Shown here: in pieces, positions 35,573-44,662 of the stretch
Layout: every line of letters begins with the position of its first letter
Numbering within the stretch: the first letter of the stretch is position 1
Translations under genes and position numbers: made by a program
Notes under the pieces: model-generated
The model's input: the letters and a program-made list of their open reading frames with translations, nothing else
Told to the model about the DNA's origin: nothing
Databases searched by the model: none
Assembly (NCBI GenBank): GCA_038322235.1
Contig: JBBQFQ010000028.1
Coordinates: 1 to 64,000, forward strand
Direction of reading: 5' to 3'
From: SZAS-18 sp038322235
GTDB taxonomy: Bacteria; Verrucomicrobiota; Verrucomicrobiia; Chthoniobacterales; SZAS-18
DNA: 64,000 bases

Positions 35573-36646
35573 ATGGCCTACATCGATCAATTCTTCACCG
35601 TCCTCATCGAATCCGGAGCGTCGGACCTTCACCTTGGCGAAGGACAACCCCCCAAGGTCCGGCGGCACGGCGACATTGTCCCGATCCGCGATGAGCCCGT
35701 GACGCGCGAGGAGGCGGCATTCATGCTCGCGGAGATCGCCGGCGAGGAGGCCTGGCAGCGATTCGAGGAGCGTGGCGACCTCGACTTCGCCTACGAGATG
35801 AATGAGGACGCCCGCTTTCGCTGCAATTATCTCAAGCAGACTCACGGCTACGGCGCTGTCTTTCGCCTCATCCCGACCAAAATCGCCACCATCGAACAAC
35901 TCGGTGTGCCGAAGGTCATCAAGAATTTTGCGGAACTCCGGGGCGGACTCGTTTTGGTCACGGGACCCACCGGATCCGGCAAGTCCACGACCCTGGCTGC
36001 GCTCATCGACCACATCAACGCCACATCCTCGCGACACATCGTGACCATCGAGGAACCGATCGAGTTCGTACATCGGAATAAGGGAAGCATCATCACGCAG
36101 CGCGAAGTCCCGGATCACGCAGCGTCCTTCCCGGCCGGCCTGAAGGCGGCGCTCCGGCAGGATGCCGACATTGTGCTCGTCGGCGAAATGCGGGATCTCG
36201 AGACCATTTCCCTCGCGCTCACGGCCGCCGAGACCGGTCTGCTCGTCTTCGGTACCCTGCACACGAACAATGCGCGCAAGACGGTCGATCGTCTGATCGA
36301 CGTCTTCCCTTCCGACCAACAGTCGCAGGTGCGAACGATGCTCGCCGCCTCCCTTCGCGGGGTGATCGCGCAGCTTCTGCTAAAAAAAGCCGACGGATCG
36401 GGTCGCGTCGCCGTGAACGAGATCTTGATCAGCACCCCCGCCGTGAGCGCCATCATCCGCGAGGGCGCCACCCAAAAGCTGGAGGACGTCATCGTCGGCG
36501 GGCGACAGCTTGGCATGCAATTCATGGACGACGCGATCTGGGATCAGCTGCGTCTCGGGGTCGTCAGCCCCCGGGAGGCGTATATGAAAGCCATCGACAA
36601 GAGCCGCTTCCGGAAGTTCCTGCCTCCCGATGAAGCCGGGCTCTGA
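35573..36646 (+). CDS. pilT: Type IV pilus twitching/retraction ATPase
   Basis: PilT-family AAA ATPase of 357 residues. An N-terminal PAS-like domain (MAYIDQFFTVLIESGASDLH) is followed by Walker A in GLVLVTGPTGSGKSTTLAAL, an Asp box (HIVTIEEPIEFVHRNKGSII), Walker B in ADIVLVGEMRDLETISLAL and the His box LLVFGTLHTNNARKTVDRLI. The AIRNLIRE-type retraction motif near the end appears as AVSAIIREGATQKL. It hydrolyses ATP to depolymerise pilin. No other pilus genes are adjacent. A paralogue role (PilU-like) cannot be excluded. Confidence 0.92.
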   Translation: MAYIDQFFTVLIESGASDLHLGEGQPPKVRRHGDIVPIRDEPVTREEAAFMLAEIAGEEAWQRFEERGDLDFAYEMNEDARFRCNYLKQTHGYGAVFRLIPTKIATIEQLGVPKVIKNFAELRGGLVLVTGPTGSGKSTTLAALIDHINATSSRHIVTIEEPIEFVHRNKGSIITQREVPDHAASFPAGLKAALRQDADIVLVGEMRDLETISLALTAAETGLLVFGTLHTNNARKTVDRLIDVFPSDQQSQVRTMLAASLRGVIAQLLLKKADGSGRVAVNEILISTPAVSAIIREGATQKLEDVIVGGRQLGMQFMDDAIWDQLRLGVVSPREAYMKAIDKSRFRKFLPPDEAGL

Positions 36647-36773
36647 TCGACCTGGATCCCCCGAGGCCAGCGCCCCCGGGGCCTGTGACAGCGCGTCATA
36701 CCAGACACGGATTTCGCATTTACAGTGAACGCTCGGGGCGCCGCGATGTCTCACTTCGTACCACCAGAAATTC

Positions 36774-37472
36774 ATGAGCCCACTCGCCATCCTTCTTTTC
36801 ATTGGGACATTCGCCATCTCGCTTTGGGCGACTTGGCGCGTCAAGCGGGTCGTCCGGAAGTACAGCGAGGTCCGTGCAAGTTCCGGCTATACCGGCGCCG
36901 AGGTCGCGGCCCGGATTCTCCAAGCGGCCAACATCAATGACGTGCGGATCGAGCAAGGTGACAGTTTCCTCGGGGACCACTACGACCCCATCCAGAAGAA
37001 GCTCGTGCTATCTCCGGACAACTACTCCGGCACTTCGACCGCGGCGCTCGGGATCGCGGCGCACGAGTGCGGACACGCCCTCCAGCACAAGGTCGCGTAC
37101 GCCCCGCTGAAATGGCGAATGGCCGCGGTTGGCGCGACGAACTTCGCCAGCACGATCGTCGGCGTGCTCCCGCTCCTGGGCCTCTTCGGCGGTTTTTTCC
37201 GGGGCCCGACCGCGATTATGATCATGGCCATCGGGTGGGGCGTGATCATGGCCTTCAATCTCATCACCCTTCCGGTCGAATTCGACGCCTCGGCCCGGGC
37301 GAAAGTCATTCTTGGCCGGATGGGCTTCATCCAGCCGGGTGAGGAAACGAAAGCCGTGGACCAGGTGCTCAATGCAGCGGGGTTCACCTACGTCGCGGCA
37401 TTCCTGACGTCGCTGGCCTACTTCCTCTGGTATCTCCTGCCGCTCCTGACCGGCGGGCGCCGAAGCGATTGA
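36774..37472 (+). CDS. Membrane zinc metallopeptidase (YugP-like, Zn_peptidase_2)
   Basis: A single N-terminal helix (LAILLFIGTFAISLWATWRV) precedes a cytoplasmic or periplasmic part with NYSGTSTAALGIAAHECGHA; the HECGH zinc-binding motif is intact. Then come two or three more helices, and the third ligand is expected in LPVEFDASARAKVILG, with its Glu/Asp as in the family. At 232 residues the length is normal. The substrates of this Pfam PF04298 family are unknown. An intrinsic terminator follows shortly after the stop. Confidence 0.92.
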   Translation: MSPLAILLFIGTFAISLWATWRVKRVVRKYSEVRASSGYTGAEVAARILQAANINDVRIEQGDSFLGDHYDPIQKKLVLSPDNYSGTSTAALGIAAHECGHALQHKVAYAPLKWRMAAVGATNFASTIVGVLPLLGLFGGFFRGPTAIMIMAIGWGVIMAFNLITLPVEFDASARAKVILGRMGFIQPGEETKAVDQVLNAAGFTYVAAFLTSLAYFLWYLLPLLTGGRRSD

Positions 37473-37488
37473 GAGGTCGCTTTGCCGG

Positions 37489-37518
37489 GGACGATCCGCC
37501 AGGATCCTCCCTTTTTTT
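37489..37518 (+). terminator. Intrinsic terminator after the metallopeptidase gene
   Basis: GGACGATCC and GGATCCTCC can pair (one C-C mismatch) around a GCCA loop, followed by CTTTTTTT. It lies 17 bp past the stop codon. Confidence 0.6.
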
Positions 37519-37560
37519 GGGCGATTCGCACTCCGAGGTCCGGGCGGCACGACTCCTGCA

Positions 37561-39123
37561 ATGTGGAAACACGTGTCACGTGTTCTCCCCCTGCTCTGTC
37601 TGATCGCTTTGCCCCTTTCCTGGGCCACCGCGGAGCGGATCAATCACGAGGGGCGAATTCTGGGAGATCCTGCGCCGCCGCTCGTCGCGCCGATCCTGTT
37701 CAACACTCCGGAGGCGGACGCGATCTTGTCGACGATGCAGATCATGCCGCGCGACAACGCTTGGAACGAGCGCGTCGACACCCGGCCCCTGCTCTCAAAT
37801 TCTGCCACCATGATCACGCAGATCAACGCCGACCTGGCGTCGGGGCGGCGCAATCTACGGATGTTCGCGGAGATGAACTTTGCGCTGATCCCCGACAATC
37901 AGCCGACCCAGCCAATCGCTTTTCTCCTCTACGCCAATCAGTCGGATCTCGATGGAGGGACGAGCCCAAACGGGCTTTATCCCATTCCCTCGATCCTTCC
38001 AATCGAGAGTTGGCCCGTCGATACGGGGACTCTGACCCTAGACCAGTGGCAGCAGGATTCGACGAATCTCGGGGGCGATCGTCACGCGATCATGGTGAAA
38101 CCCGGCGCCGGCGTGGCGTGGGAGACCTGGCAGGCGAAGCGCGTCGGCACGGCGTGGCACGCCTCGAATGGCGCGAAATTTGATCTGAATTCCAACGCCC
38201 TCCGCCCTGCCGGCTGGACCAGCGGAGACGCCGGCGGGCTTTCCATGTTCGCGGCCCTCGTGCGTTTTGATGAATGCGCGCGCGGAATGGTTGAGCATGC
38301 CGTCCGCATCGTCGTGCAGCGGAGCCGCCAGTCCTACATCTATCCCGCCACGCACCAAGCGGGATCCACCACCCTCCCCGACGTTCCTGCGATGGGCCAG
38401 CGCCTGCGGCTTCGAGCCAGCTTCGTCATTCCGGCGTCGTGGTCGACCTATGAGAAAGCGATCGCCCGCGCCCTGCAGAAATACGGAGCGATCGTGGCGG
38501 ACAATGGGAACTTTTTTTCCATCAGCTACGCGCCCGACCAGCGATTTCCCTCGAACGCGTTCTCGAATATTCAAACGCTCCTCGTGACCGACTTCGAAGT
38601 CGTACAAACGACGGACGCGACGTCCGGCCCGCGCTCCCCGGGAGCTCCGAGCGCGAACGCCGGCCCCGATCGCGCCGTGACTTTCGGACAGGCCGCTTCG
38701 CTCTCTGCCGCCTACACGTCTCCGACCGGAACCCCCACCCTCCGCTGGAGGCTTTACGGCGGTCCGGGGACAGTCACCTTTGCCGATGCGACGAGCGCGA
38801 TCACCTCAGCGACGTTCAGCGCTCCCGGGCGCTACACCCTGATGTTCAGCGCCGATGATGGCGTTCACTCGCCCGCTTATGATGCCGTGGTCGTGAACGT
38901 CGCTCCGGGAACGAATTTGCAGCAGAGCGGCAGCGATATCATCGTGCGTTTCGCGAGCAGTTTGGGGCAGGCTTACCGGGTGGAACGGAGCGATGACGTC
39001 GCGTTGACGCTGTGGACGATCGTGGGGGACAACCTCCCTGGGACAGGTGCGTTCGTCCCGGTCACTGACCCGGGTGCGGCCGCGATTCCGCGCCGGTTCT
39101 ATCGCGTCACGGTGTTGCCTTAG
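37561..39123 (+). CDS. Large secreted protein with PKD-like and C-terminal beta domains
   Basis: A signal peptide (VLPLLCLIALPLSWATA) starts the 520-residue protein. The N-terminal 340 residues have no recognised family (FNTPEADAILSTMQIMPRDN; LYANQSDLDGGTSPNGLYPI; DQWQQDSTNLGGDRHAIMVK). Residues about 360 to 450 resemble a PKD/Ig-like domain (SANAGPDRAVTFGQAASLSA; FSAPGRYTLMFSADDGVHSP). The end (AYRVERSDDVALTLWTIVGD; RRFYRVTVLP) is the repeat-like tail frequent on secreted proteins of Verrucomicrobia. Its last 17 bp overlap the convergent rsmH gene. It may bind surface polysaccharide; that is a guess. Confidence 0.72.
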   Translation: MWKHVSRVLPLLCLIALPLSWATAERINHEGRILGDPAPPLVAPILFNTPEADAILSTMQIMPRDNAWNERVDTRPLLSNSATMITQINADLASGRRNLRMFAEMNFALIPDNQPTQPIAFLLYANQSDLDGGTSPNGLYPIPSILPIESWPVDTGTLTLDQWQQDSTNLGGDRHAIMVKPGAGVAWETWQAKRVGTAWHASNGAKFDLNSNALRPAGWTSGDAGGLSMFAALVRFDECARGMVEHAVRIVVQRSRQSYIYPATHQAGSTTLPDVPAMGQRLRLRASFVIPASWSTYEKAIARALQKYGAIVADNGNFFSISYAPDQRFPSNAFSNIQTLLVTDFEVVQTTDATSGPRSPGAPSANAGPDRAVTFGQAASLSAAYTSPTGTPTLRWRLYGGPGTVTFADATSAITSATFSAPGRYTLMFSADDGVHSPAYDAVVVNVAPGTNLQQSGSDIIVRFASSLGQAYRVERSDDVALTLWTIVGDNLPGTGAFVPVTDPGAAAIPRRFYRVTVLP

Positions 39124-40156
39124 CGCGAATCGCCCAGCGGAGTTTGGCCGACGTCGCGCGGGAGTTGGCGCGGCATTCCGCGGGACTTGCCCGAATGACG
39201 TCGCGCGCCACCGCGGCATAGATTCCATCCCGGAGACCGGCCTGAAATGCCTTCTTCACCCGGCGGTCCTCGCCCGAATGGAAGGTGAGAATCGCCACCC
39301 GGCCGCCGGGCCGCAACACCCCTGGCAGGGCGCGGAGCAGGGCCTCAAGCGCGGAAAACTCCTCGTTCACGGCGATTCGGATCGCCTGGAAGACTCGTCG
39401 GATCGTGTCGGTCTGTTCCTCGTGGTCCAGCCGGGGGAGAGCTTTCCGCACCGCGTTCGCGAGCGCGCCGGTCGTCGCGCAGAGGCGCCCGGCCAGCGCT
39501 GGCGCGAGGATCGCCGCGGCCGGCTCGTCCGCATTGTCGCGCAGGGTTGCCTCCAGGCGCGCAGCCGAGGACCGTTGCAGCCAATCCGTCGCCGCGATGC
39601 CGCGAAACGGATTCATCCGCATGTCGAGCGGCCCGTCTTCGCGCAACGTGAAGCCCCGCGCCGGATCGTCGAGTTGCATCGACGACACGCCGAGATCGGC
39701 GAGCACCAGATCCGCGCCGTCCCGATCTGTTCCAGCGAGCGCCTTCGCGATTCCGGCGAAGTTCGCGTGTCGGACGAGGAACTCGTCCGGACCGAAACCG
39801 AGCTGGCGCATCCGCGTCTCCGCGCGAGGTAGTTCGAGCGGATCGGCGTCCAGCCCGAGGAGCCGGCCGCCCGCGCGCAGCCGCGGAAGGATTTCCCGCG
39901 CGTGCCCGCCAAACCCCAGGGTGCAATCGACGGCGAACTCCCCCGGCGCCGGAGCGAGCACCTCAAGAATCTCCGCCACCATGATGGCCCGGTGCGTGCC
40001 CGCGAGCGTTTTGCCACTCGCTTCCACCTTGGCCGCGGTCTCGGCGTCGCCCCGATGTTCCTTGTACTTCTCCGCAAACCGCCGCGGATTCTTCCCCGCA
40101 TAGCGCGGCCGACGACGATGAGGCGCCGGGGTCTCGGAAGATGTCGCGTCACTCAC
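39107..40156 (-). CDS. rsmH: 16S rRNA (cytosine(1402)-N(4))-methyltransferase
   Basis: RsmH methylates N4 of C1402 in the 16S rRNA P site. After a basic, low-complexity leader of about 50 residues (PHRRRPRYAGKNPRRFAEKY), the motifs are HRAIMVAEILEVLAP, DCTLGFGGHAREILPRLR (SAM loop), DLVLADLGVSSMQLDDPARG then FTLREDGPLDMRM, and RPGGRVAILTFHSGEDRRVK. All hallmark blocks are present. It starts with GTG overlapping the upstream MazG-like stop (GTGA). It is not in a dcw cluster, whereas rsmH usually sits with ftsL and mur genes; a paralogue is possible. Confidence 0.88.
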   Translation of the reverse strand: MSDATSSETPAPHRRRPRYAGKNPRRFAEKYKEHRGDAETAAKVEASGKTLAGTHRAIMVAEILEVLAPAPGEFAVDCTLGFGGHAREILPRLRAGGRLLGLDADPLELPRAETRMRQLGFGPDEFLVRHANFAGIAKALAGTDRDGADLVLADLGVSSMQLDDPARGFTLREDGPLDMRMNPFRGIAATDWLQRSSAARLEATLRDNADEPAAAILAPALAGRLCATTGALANAVRKALPRLDHEEQTDTIRRVFQAIRIAVNEEFSALEALLRALPGVLRPGGRVAILTFHSGEDRRVKKAFQAGLRDGIYAAVARDVIRASPAECRANSRATSAKLRWAIRAKATP

Positions 40157-40503
40157 AGCTCATTGTACTTCGCGTTGCTGCCGCGGGCTCTCGCGACCGG
40201 ATACCGCGCCTCGTTGCGCGCCAGTTTCGTGCGCATCGCGGCAGCGAGGTCGATGTCCAGATTATCGGCAAACTCGAACAAGAGCAGCGCGACATCCGCC
40301 ATCTCATCGGCGATCGCGTCCCGCCGCTCGACCACCCGCTGCCCGCACTGCTGCGGCGATTGCCAGACAAAGTGTTGCAAGAGCTCCCCGGCTTCGGCCA
40401 CCAGCGCGACGGCCATCTCCTTCGGGGCGTGAAATTGCGCCCAGTCCCGGGCATCGCGGAAGGCCCGGACTTCCGCGGTCAGGGTCGCGATCGAATCACT
40501 CAT
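40153..40503 (-). CDS. MazG-like nucleotide pyrophosphohydrolase
   Basis: The 116-residue all-alpha protein carries ALVAEAGELLQHFVWQSPQQ (EExxE-like metal site) and ADEMADVALLLFEFADNLDI (ExxD), characteristic of MazG/RS21-C6 (dCTPase) proteins that hydrolyse non-canonical or excess dNTPs. Its stop overlaps the start of rsmH. Short single-domain length is normal for this branch. Confidence 0.88.
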   Translation of the reverse strand: MSDSIATLTAEVRAFRDARDWAQFHAPKEMAVALVAEAGELLQHFVWQSPQQCGQRVVERRDAIADEMADVALLLFEFADNLDIDLAAAMRTKLARNEARYPVARARGSNAKYNEL

Positions 40504-40624
40504 GATGGCGGATCAGTAGCAGAGACTTCGCCGCCCGTCGCGGGTCGGATCCTCAGCGCCGTGCATTCATGGATTCTTGACGCGGGGAAAGTTTTGGTGT
40601 TAGGGCCACACCAAACGAGCCTCC

Positions 40625-41314
40625 ATGCCCCACTCCTACGAATACCCCCGGGCCGCGCTGACCGTCGACTGCGTGGTCTTCGGCTTCGACGGCGCCAGCC
40701 TCAAACTTCTTCTCATCAAGCGCGGCCTTGGGCCCTTTAAGGCTAAATGGGCTTTGCCGGGCGGATTTGTGCGGGTGAACGAGACGCTCGACGACGCCGC
40801 GCGGCGCGAACTCGCCGAGGAGGCCGGGCTGGAAAAGGTCTATCTCGAACAGCTCTACACCTTCGGCGAGCTGAAGCGCGATCCGCGGGAGCGGGTGGTG
40901 ACCGTGGCATACTTCGCTCTCGTGCGACCCGCCGATCACGCGCTCGTGGCGACCACCGATGCCGACGCAGCGGAGTGGTTTCCGCTGGCTGATCTTCCCG
41001 CTCTCGCCTTCGATCATGCCGCGATCATCGCGGTTGCCCGGGAGCGTCTCCGCGGAAAGATCCGCTATCAGCCCATCGGGTTCGAACTGCTTCCACCGAA
41101 GTTTACGCTGACCCAGCTGCAGACGCTCTATGAGGCGATCCTGGGGGTCATGCTCGACAAGCGGAACTTCCGCAAAAAGCTCTTCGCCATCGAAGTGGTG
41201 ACGCCCCTCGACGAGATCCGCCGCGATGTTCCGGGACGGCCAGCGCAGCTCTATCGCTTCGACGCTTCCCGCTACGCCCGCCTCCTGAAGAGCGGGATCC
41301 ACTTCGAGTTGTGA
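40625..41314 (+). CDS. Nudix hydrolase with NrtR-like winged-helix C-terminus
   Basis: Residues 1 to about 145 form a Nudix domain with a full Nudix box, GGFVRVNETLDDAARRELAE followed by EAGL, so metal-dependent hydrolysis of an ADP-ribose-like substrate is possible. Residues about 150 to 229 form a winged helix (GFELLPPKFTLTQLQTLYEA; RNFRKKLFAIEVVTPLDEIR) like that of NrtR repressors of NAD metabolism. In NrtR proteins the Nudix box is often degenerate; here it is intact, which leaves open whether this is an enzyme, a regulator or both. No NAD genes are adjacent. Confidence 0.85.
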   Translation: MPHSYEYPRAALTVDCVVFGFDGASLKLLLIKRGLGPFKAKWALPGGFVRVNETLDDAARRELAEEAGLEKVYLEQLYTFGELKRDPRERVVTVAYFALVRPADHALVATTDADAAEWFPLADLPALAFDHAAIIAVARERLRGKIRYQPIGFELLPPKFTLTQLQTLYEAILGVMLDKRNFRKKLFAIEVVTPLDEIRRDVPGRPAQLYRFDASRYARLLKSGIHFEL

Positions 41315-41383
41315 CGCCCGCCGCCGGCTCCACCGACGTGACGGCGGCCGCGTCGCGCCGAGGATTTCGGGTGTGAGTCAGAA

Positions 41384-41787
41384 GTGGCAGCCGGAACCGG
41401 AGACGGATTCCTCTGGTTTCCCGTGCTGGCGGCGGTGGCGGTGGTTTCGCCGGTCGTGGGCGGGCTTCGCGTGCTGAACATCATGCTCGTGTCGGTGACG
41501 GAAAGGAAGCGTGAAATTGGCATCCGCGTGAAGCTCGGCGCGCGAACTTTCGATGTGATGTTCCAATTCCTCACCGAGGCGGTGCTGGTTTGTTTCATCG
41601 GCGGGCTGCTCGGCGTCTTCGTGGGCTTGGGCGGAGGACAGCTGCTCTCCACGCTGGCCGGCTGGCGGGGTTTCGCCGGTATTGACCTCGTTTCTGGACG
41701 CCTTTCTCACCGGAATCCCCTTTGACTATCTCCCCGTGCGGAAGGCGGTCACCTCGATCCGATTGACGCGCTCGCGCGGAACTGAGC
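41384..41787 (+). pseudogene. MacB-type ABC permease C-terminal relic
   Basis: [20 protein letters not shown] then EIGIRVKLGARTFDVMFQFL and TEAVLVCFIGGLLGVFVGLG is the C-terminal FtsX domain of MacB-like permeases (usually [21 protein letters not shown]). After about 41690 the frame changes to TGIPFDYLPVRKAVTSIRLT, the normal ending (GxxPARKAAxLDPI). No start or N-terminal part is present, and one frameshift is needed, so this is a remnant. It may mark the left boundary of the island that begins with phosphoketolase. Confidence 0.7.
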
Positions 41788-41807
41788 GGAATCACTCTAC
41801 CCTTTTC

Positions 41808-44183
41808 ATGGAAAATACCGCCCAAGCCCTCACGCCGGAGCTGCTCACGCAGCTCGACGCCTATTGGCGCGCGTCGAACTATCTCTCGGTCGGCCAGATT
41901 TACCTGGCAGATAATCCGCTCCTGAAGCGCCCGCTCGCGCTCACCGACGTGAAGCACATGCTGCTCGGGCACTGGGGGACCACCCCGGGGCAGAACTTCA
42001 TCTACACGCACCTGAACCGGGTCATCAAACGCTTCGACCTGGACATGATTTACGTTTCGGGCCCCGGCCACGGTGGCCCCGCCGTGGTCAGTCACACCTA
42101 TTTGGAAGGCACCTACAGCGAGGTCTATCCGAACATCAGCCGCGACGAAGCCGGTCTGCAGAAACTCTTCCTCCAATTTTCCTTTCCCGGCGGGATTCCC
42201 AGCCACGCGTCGCCGGAATGTCCGGGCTCCATCCACGAAGGCGGCGAGCTGGGTTACTCGCTGAGCCACTCGTTCGGCGCGGTGTTCGATAATCCCGAAC
42301 TGATCGTCGCCTGCGTCGTAGGCGACGGGGAGGCCGAGACGGGCCCGCTCGCGACGGCCTGGCATTCGAACAAATTCCTCGATCCGGTCACGGACGGCGC
42401 CGTCCTGCCGATTTTGCACCTGAACGGCTACAAGATCGCCAACCCCACAATTCTCGCCCGCATCACCCGCGAGGAGCTGGAACAGCTGCTCCGCGGCTAC
42501 GGCTACATCCCGTATTTCGTCGAAGGCCACGAGCCCGCCCTGATGCACGAGGCGATGGCGGCGGCGCTGGACCGCGCGGTCGAGGAAATCCACCGCATCC
42601 AGCAGGATGCCCGGGCCGCCGGGAACACCACTCGACCGCGCTGGCCGATGATCGTCCTGCGCTCGCCGAAAGGCTGGACCGGGCCGCAGGTCGTCGATGG
42701 GAAGCAAATCGAGGGCACCTTCCGCGCGCATCAGGTGCCGCTTTCCGATCCATCGGCCCATCCCGCCCACCTCGCCTTGCTGGAACAGTGGCTGCGCAGC
42801 TATCGCCCCGAGGAACTCTTCGACGAGGGCGGCCGGCTTCGTCCCAAACTGGCTGAGCTCGCCCCCACCGGTGCGCGGCGCATGGGCGCCAATCCGCACG
42901 CCAACGGCGGACTGCTCCTGCGCGATCTGCGCCTGCCCGACTTCCGCGGCTACGCGGTCGACGTTCCCACCCCCGGCGTGCGGGGGATTGGCGATACGCA
43001 TGTGCTCGGCCGGTTCCTGCGCGATGTGGCGAAGCTCAACGACGAGCAGCGAAACTTCCGCGTCTTCGGGCCGGACGAGACGCTCTCGAACGGACTGGAA
43101 GCCCTCTTCGAAGTGACCAAGCGCCAGTGGGACGCCGCGACGGAGCCGAACGACGAATTCCTCGCGCCCACCGGCCGCGTCATGGAAATGCTCAGTGAGC
43201 ACCAGTGCGAAGGGTGGCTGGAAGGCTACCTGCTCACCGGACGCCACGGCGTCTTCAATTGCTACGAGGCCTTCATCCACATCGTGGACTCGATGTTCAA
43301 CCAGCACGCCAAGTGGTTGAAGGTCACCTCGCGTCTGCCCTGGCGCCGGAAGATCGCTTCCCTGAACTACCTGCTCGCCTCGCACGTCTGGCGACAGGAC
43401 CACAACGGCTTCACCCATCAGGACCCCGGTTTCATCGATCTGGTGGTGAACAAGAAAGCCGAGGTCGTCCGGGTCTATCTGCCGCCAGATGCGAATTGCC
43501 TGCTCTCGGTGATGGATCACTGCCTGCGCAGCCGCCACTACGTGAATGTGGTCATCGCCGGGAAGCATCCGGCGCCGCAGTGGCTGGACATGAAAGCCGC
43601 GGCCCGGCATTGCGCCGAGGGCATCGGTATCTGGTCCTGGGCCAGCAACGACGACAGCGTGGCTCCCGATGTGGTGATGGCCTGCTGCGGCGATGTGCCC
43701 ACGCTGGAGACGCTGGCGGCAGTGTCGATTCTGCGCGCGCAACTGCCCGAGCTAAAGATTCGCGTCGTGAACGTGGTGGATCTGATGAAGCTCCAGCCGT
43801 CCACCGAGCATCCGCACGGCCTGAGTGACGCCGATTTCGATGCGCTCTTCACCCGGGACAAGCCGGTCATCTTCGCCTTCCACGCCTATCCGTGGTTGAT
43901 CCACCGGCTGACTTATCGACGGACCAACCACGAAAACATCCATGTGCGCGGGTACAAGGAGGAGGGCACCATCACCACGCCGTTCGACATGACGGTGCTG
44001 AGCGAGATGGATCGTTTTCATCTCGCCATGGATGCGATCGACCGCCTGCCGCAGACGAGCTATCGCGGCCTTCACGCTAAGCGCGCGCTGAAGGAAAAAC
44101 TGCAGGAGCACCGGGAGTACATCAACCGCCACGGGCAGGACATGCCGGAGGTCCGCGATTGGAAGTGGAGCGCCACGCCATGA
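41808..44183 (+). CDS. xfp: Phosphoketolase (xylulose-5-P/fructose-6-P)
   Basis: This TPP enzyme cleaves fructose 6-phosphate or xylulose 5-phosphate with inorganic phosphate to acetyl phosphate and a shorter sugar phosphate. The 791-residue protein has YWRASNYLSVGQIYLADNPL at the N-terminus, LLGHWGTTPGQNFIYTHLNR, YVSGPGHGGPAVVSHTYLEG, FPGGIPSHASPECPGSIHEG, GDGEAETGPLATAWHSNKF and the C-terminal DMPEVRDWKW, all diagnostic. Length is normal. It would accept fructose 6-phosphate delivered by the mannose genes downstream. An acetate kinase or phosphotransacetylase to use the product is not in the window. Confidence 0.97.
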   Translation: MENTAQALTPELLTQLDAYWRASNYLSVGQIYLADNPLLKRPLALTDVKHMLLGHWGTTPGQNFIYTHLNRVIKRFDLDMIYVSGPGHGGPAVVSHTYLEGTYSEVYPNISRDEAGLQKLFLQFSFPGGIPSHASPECPGSIHEGGELGYSLSHSFGAVFDNPELIVACVVGDGEAETGPLATAWHSNKFLDPVTDGAVLPILHLNGYKIANPTILARITREELEQLLRGYGYIPYFVEGHEPALMHEAMAAALDRAVEEIHRIQQDARAAGNTTRPRWPMIVLRSPKGWTGPQVVDGKQIEGTFRAHQVPLSDPSAHPAHLALLEQWLRSYRPEELFDEGGRLRPKLAELAPTGARRMGANPHANGGLLLRDLRLPDFRGYAVDVPTPGVRGIGDTHVLGRFLRDVAKLNDEQRNFRVFGPDETLSNGLEALFEVTKRQWDAATEPNDEFLAPTGRVMEMLSEHQCEGWLEGYLLTGRHGVFNCYEAFIHIVDSMFNQHAKWLKVTSRLPWRRKIASLNYLLASHVWRQDHNGFTHQDPGFIDLVVNKKAEVVRVYLPPDANCLLSVMDHCLRSRHYVNVVIAGKHPAPQWLDMKAAARHCAEGIGIWSWASNDDSVAPDVVMACCGDVPTLETLAAVSILRAQLPELKIRVVNVVDLMKLQPSTEHPHGLSDADFDALFTRDKPVIFAFHAYPWLIHRLTYRRTNHENIHVRGYKEEGTITTPFDMTVLSEMDRFHLAMDAIDRLPQTSYRGLHAKRALKEKLQEHREYINRHGQDMPEVRDWKWSATP

Positions 44184-44185
44184 GC

Positions 44186-44542
44186 GCAGCCGATTGTCTG
44201 ATCCGATCGGTCCACGCTGCGGACAGATCTTCCCCTCCGAGCCTCGGAGCAAACCTGCAAATACTCTTAAGGTCATCGCCGCAAACGTGAGAAAGGGGCG
44301 AGGCCAGCGAAGACCCTGGAAGATCGACTTTATTTAGATTTGCAGATCGCCGGATAGCGGGAAGCTATGGGTACTCCGCATCCAAAGTATTCGCCTGCCT
44401 CATCCTTCGGGGGAATGATTTCCAGCGTTCGCCCGCCGATGCCAAACCGGAGAAAACCTCTGGACGCTGCTGTGGATAACCTCAGCACGGACACGAAGGA
44501 CCTGGAGCGGCGGTCGGGTCGCCCAACAACGAAAGGCAACTT
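44186..44542. other. Intergenic region holding promoter-like copy E
   Basis: No protein gene is supported between phosphoketolase and the small membrane protein gene. The stretch contains the palindrome plus RGTATT element described separately. Nothing else stands out. Confidence 0.5.
44354..44393 (+). promoter_or_regulatory. LysR-box-like promoter element, copy E
   Basis: The palindrome ATAGC-GGGAA-GCTAT is followed after exactly 17 bp by AGTATTCG. The 15-bp palindrome has the T-N11-A form of LysR-type operators. The 17-bp spacer sequence differs from the other copies. The first gene downstream is the 39-residue membrane protein. Confidence 0.6.
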
Positions 44543-44662
44543 ATGATGAATCAGACTGACGGACAGATGAGTGCGTGGGGTGGAGTTTGGCTCTGGACGG
44601 TGCTCGCTCTTGTCATCGTGACTGTCGTGCTCGTGGTCGTTCGTCGACTCGCGAAGAAATGA
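44543..44662 (+). CDS. 39-residue single-pass membrane protein
   Basis: ATG at 44543 (preceded by GAAAGGCAACTT) gives MMNQTDGQMSAWGGVWLWTV leading to LALVIVTVVLVVVRRLAKK: a hydrophilic N-terminus, Trp-rich interface, one transmembrane helix and a basic end. The pattern resembles the N-terminal part of small SHOCT-type membrane proteins, but no SHOCT domain is present. It lies downstream of promoter-like copy E, like the other small envelope proteins of this island. The length and topology make it a credible small protein; function unknown. Confidence 0.6.
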   Translation: MMNQTDGQMSAWGGVWLWTVLALVIVTVVLVVVRRLAKK

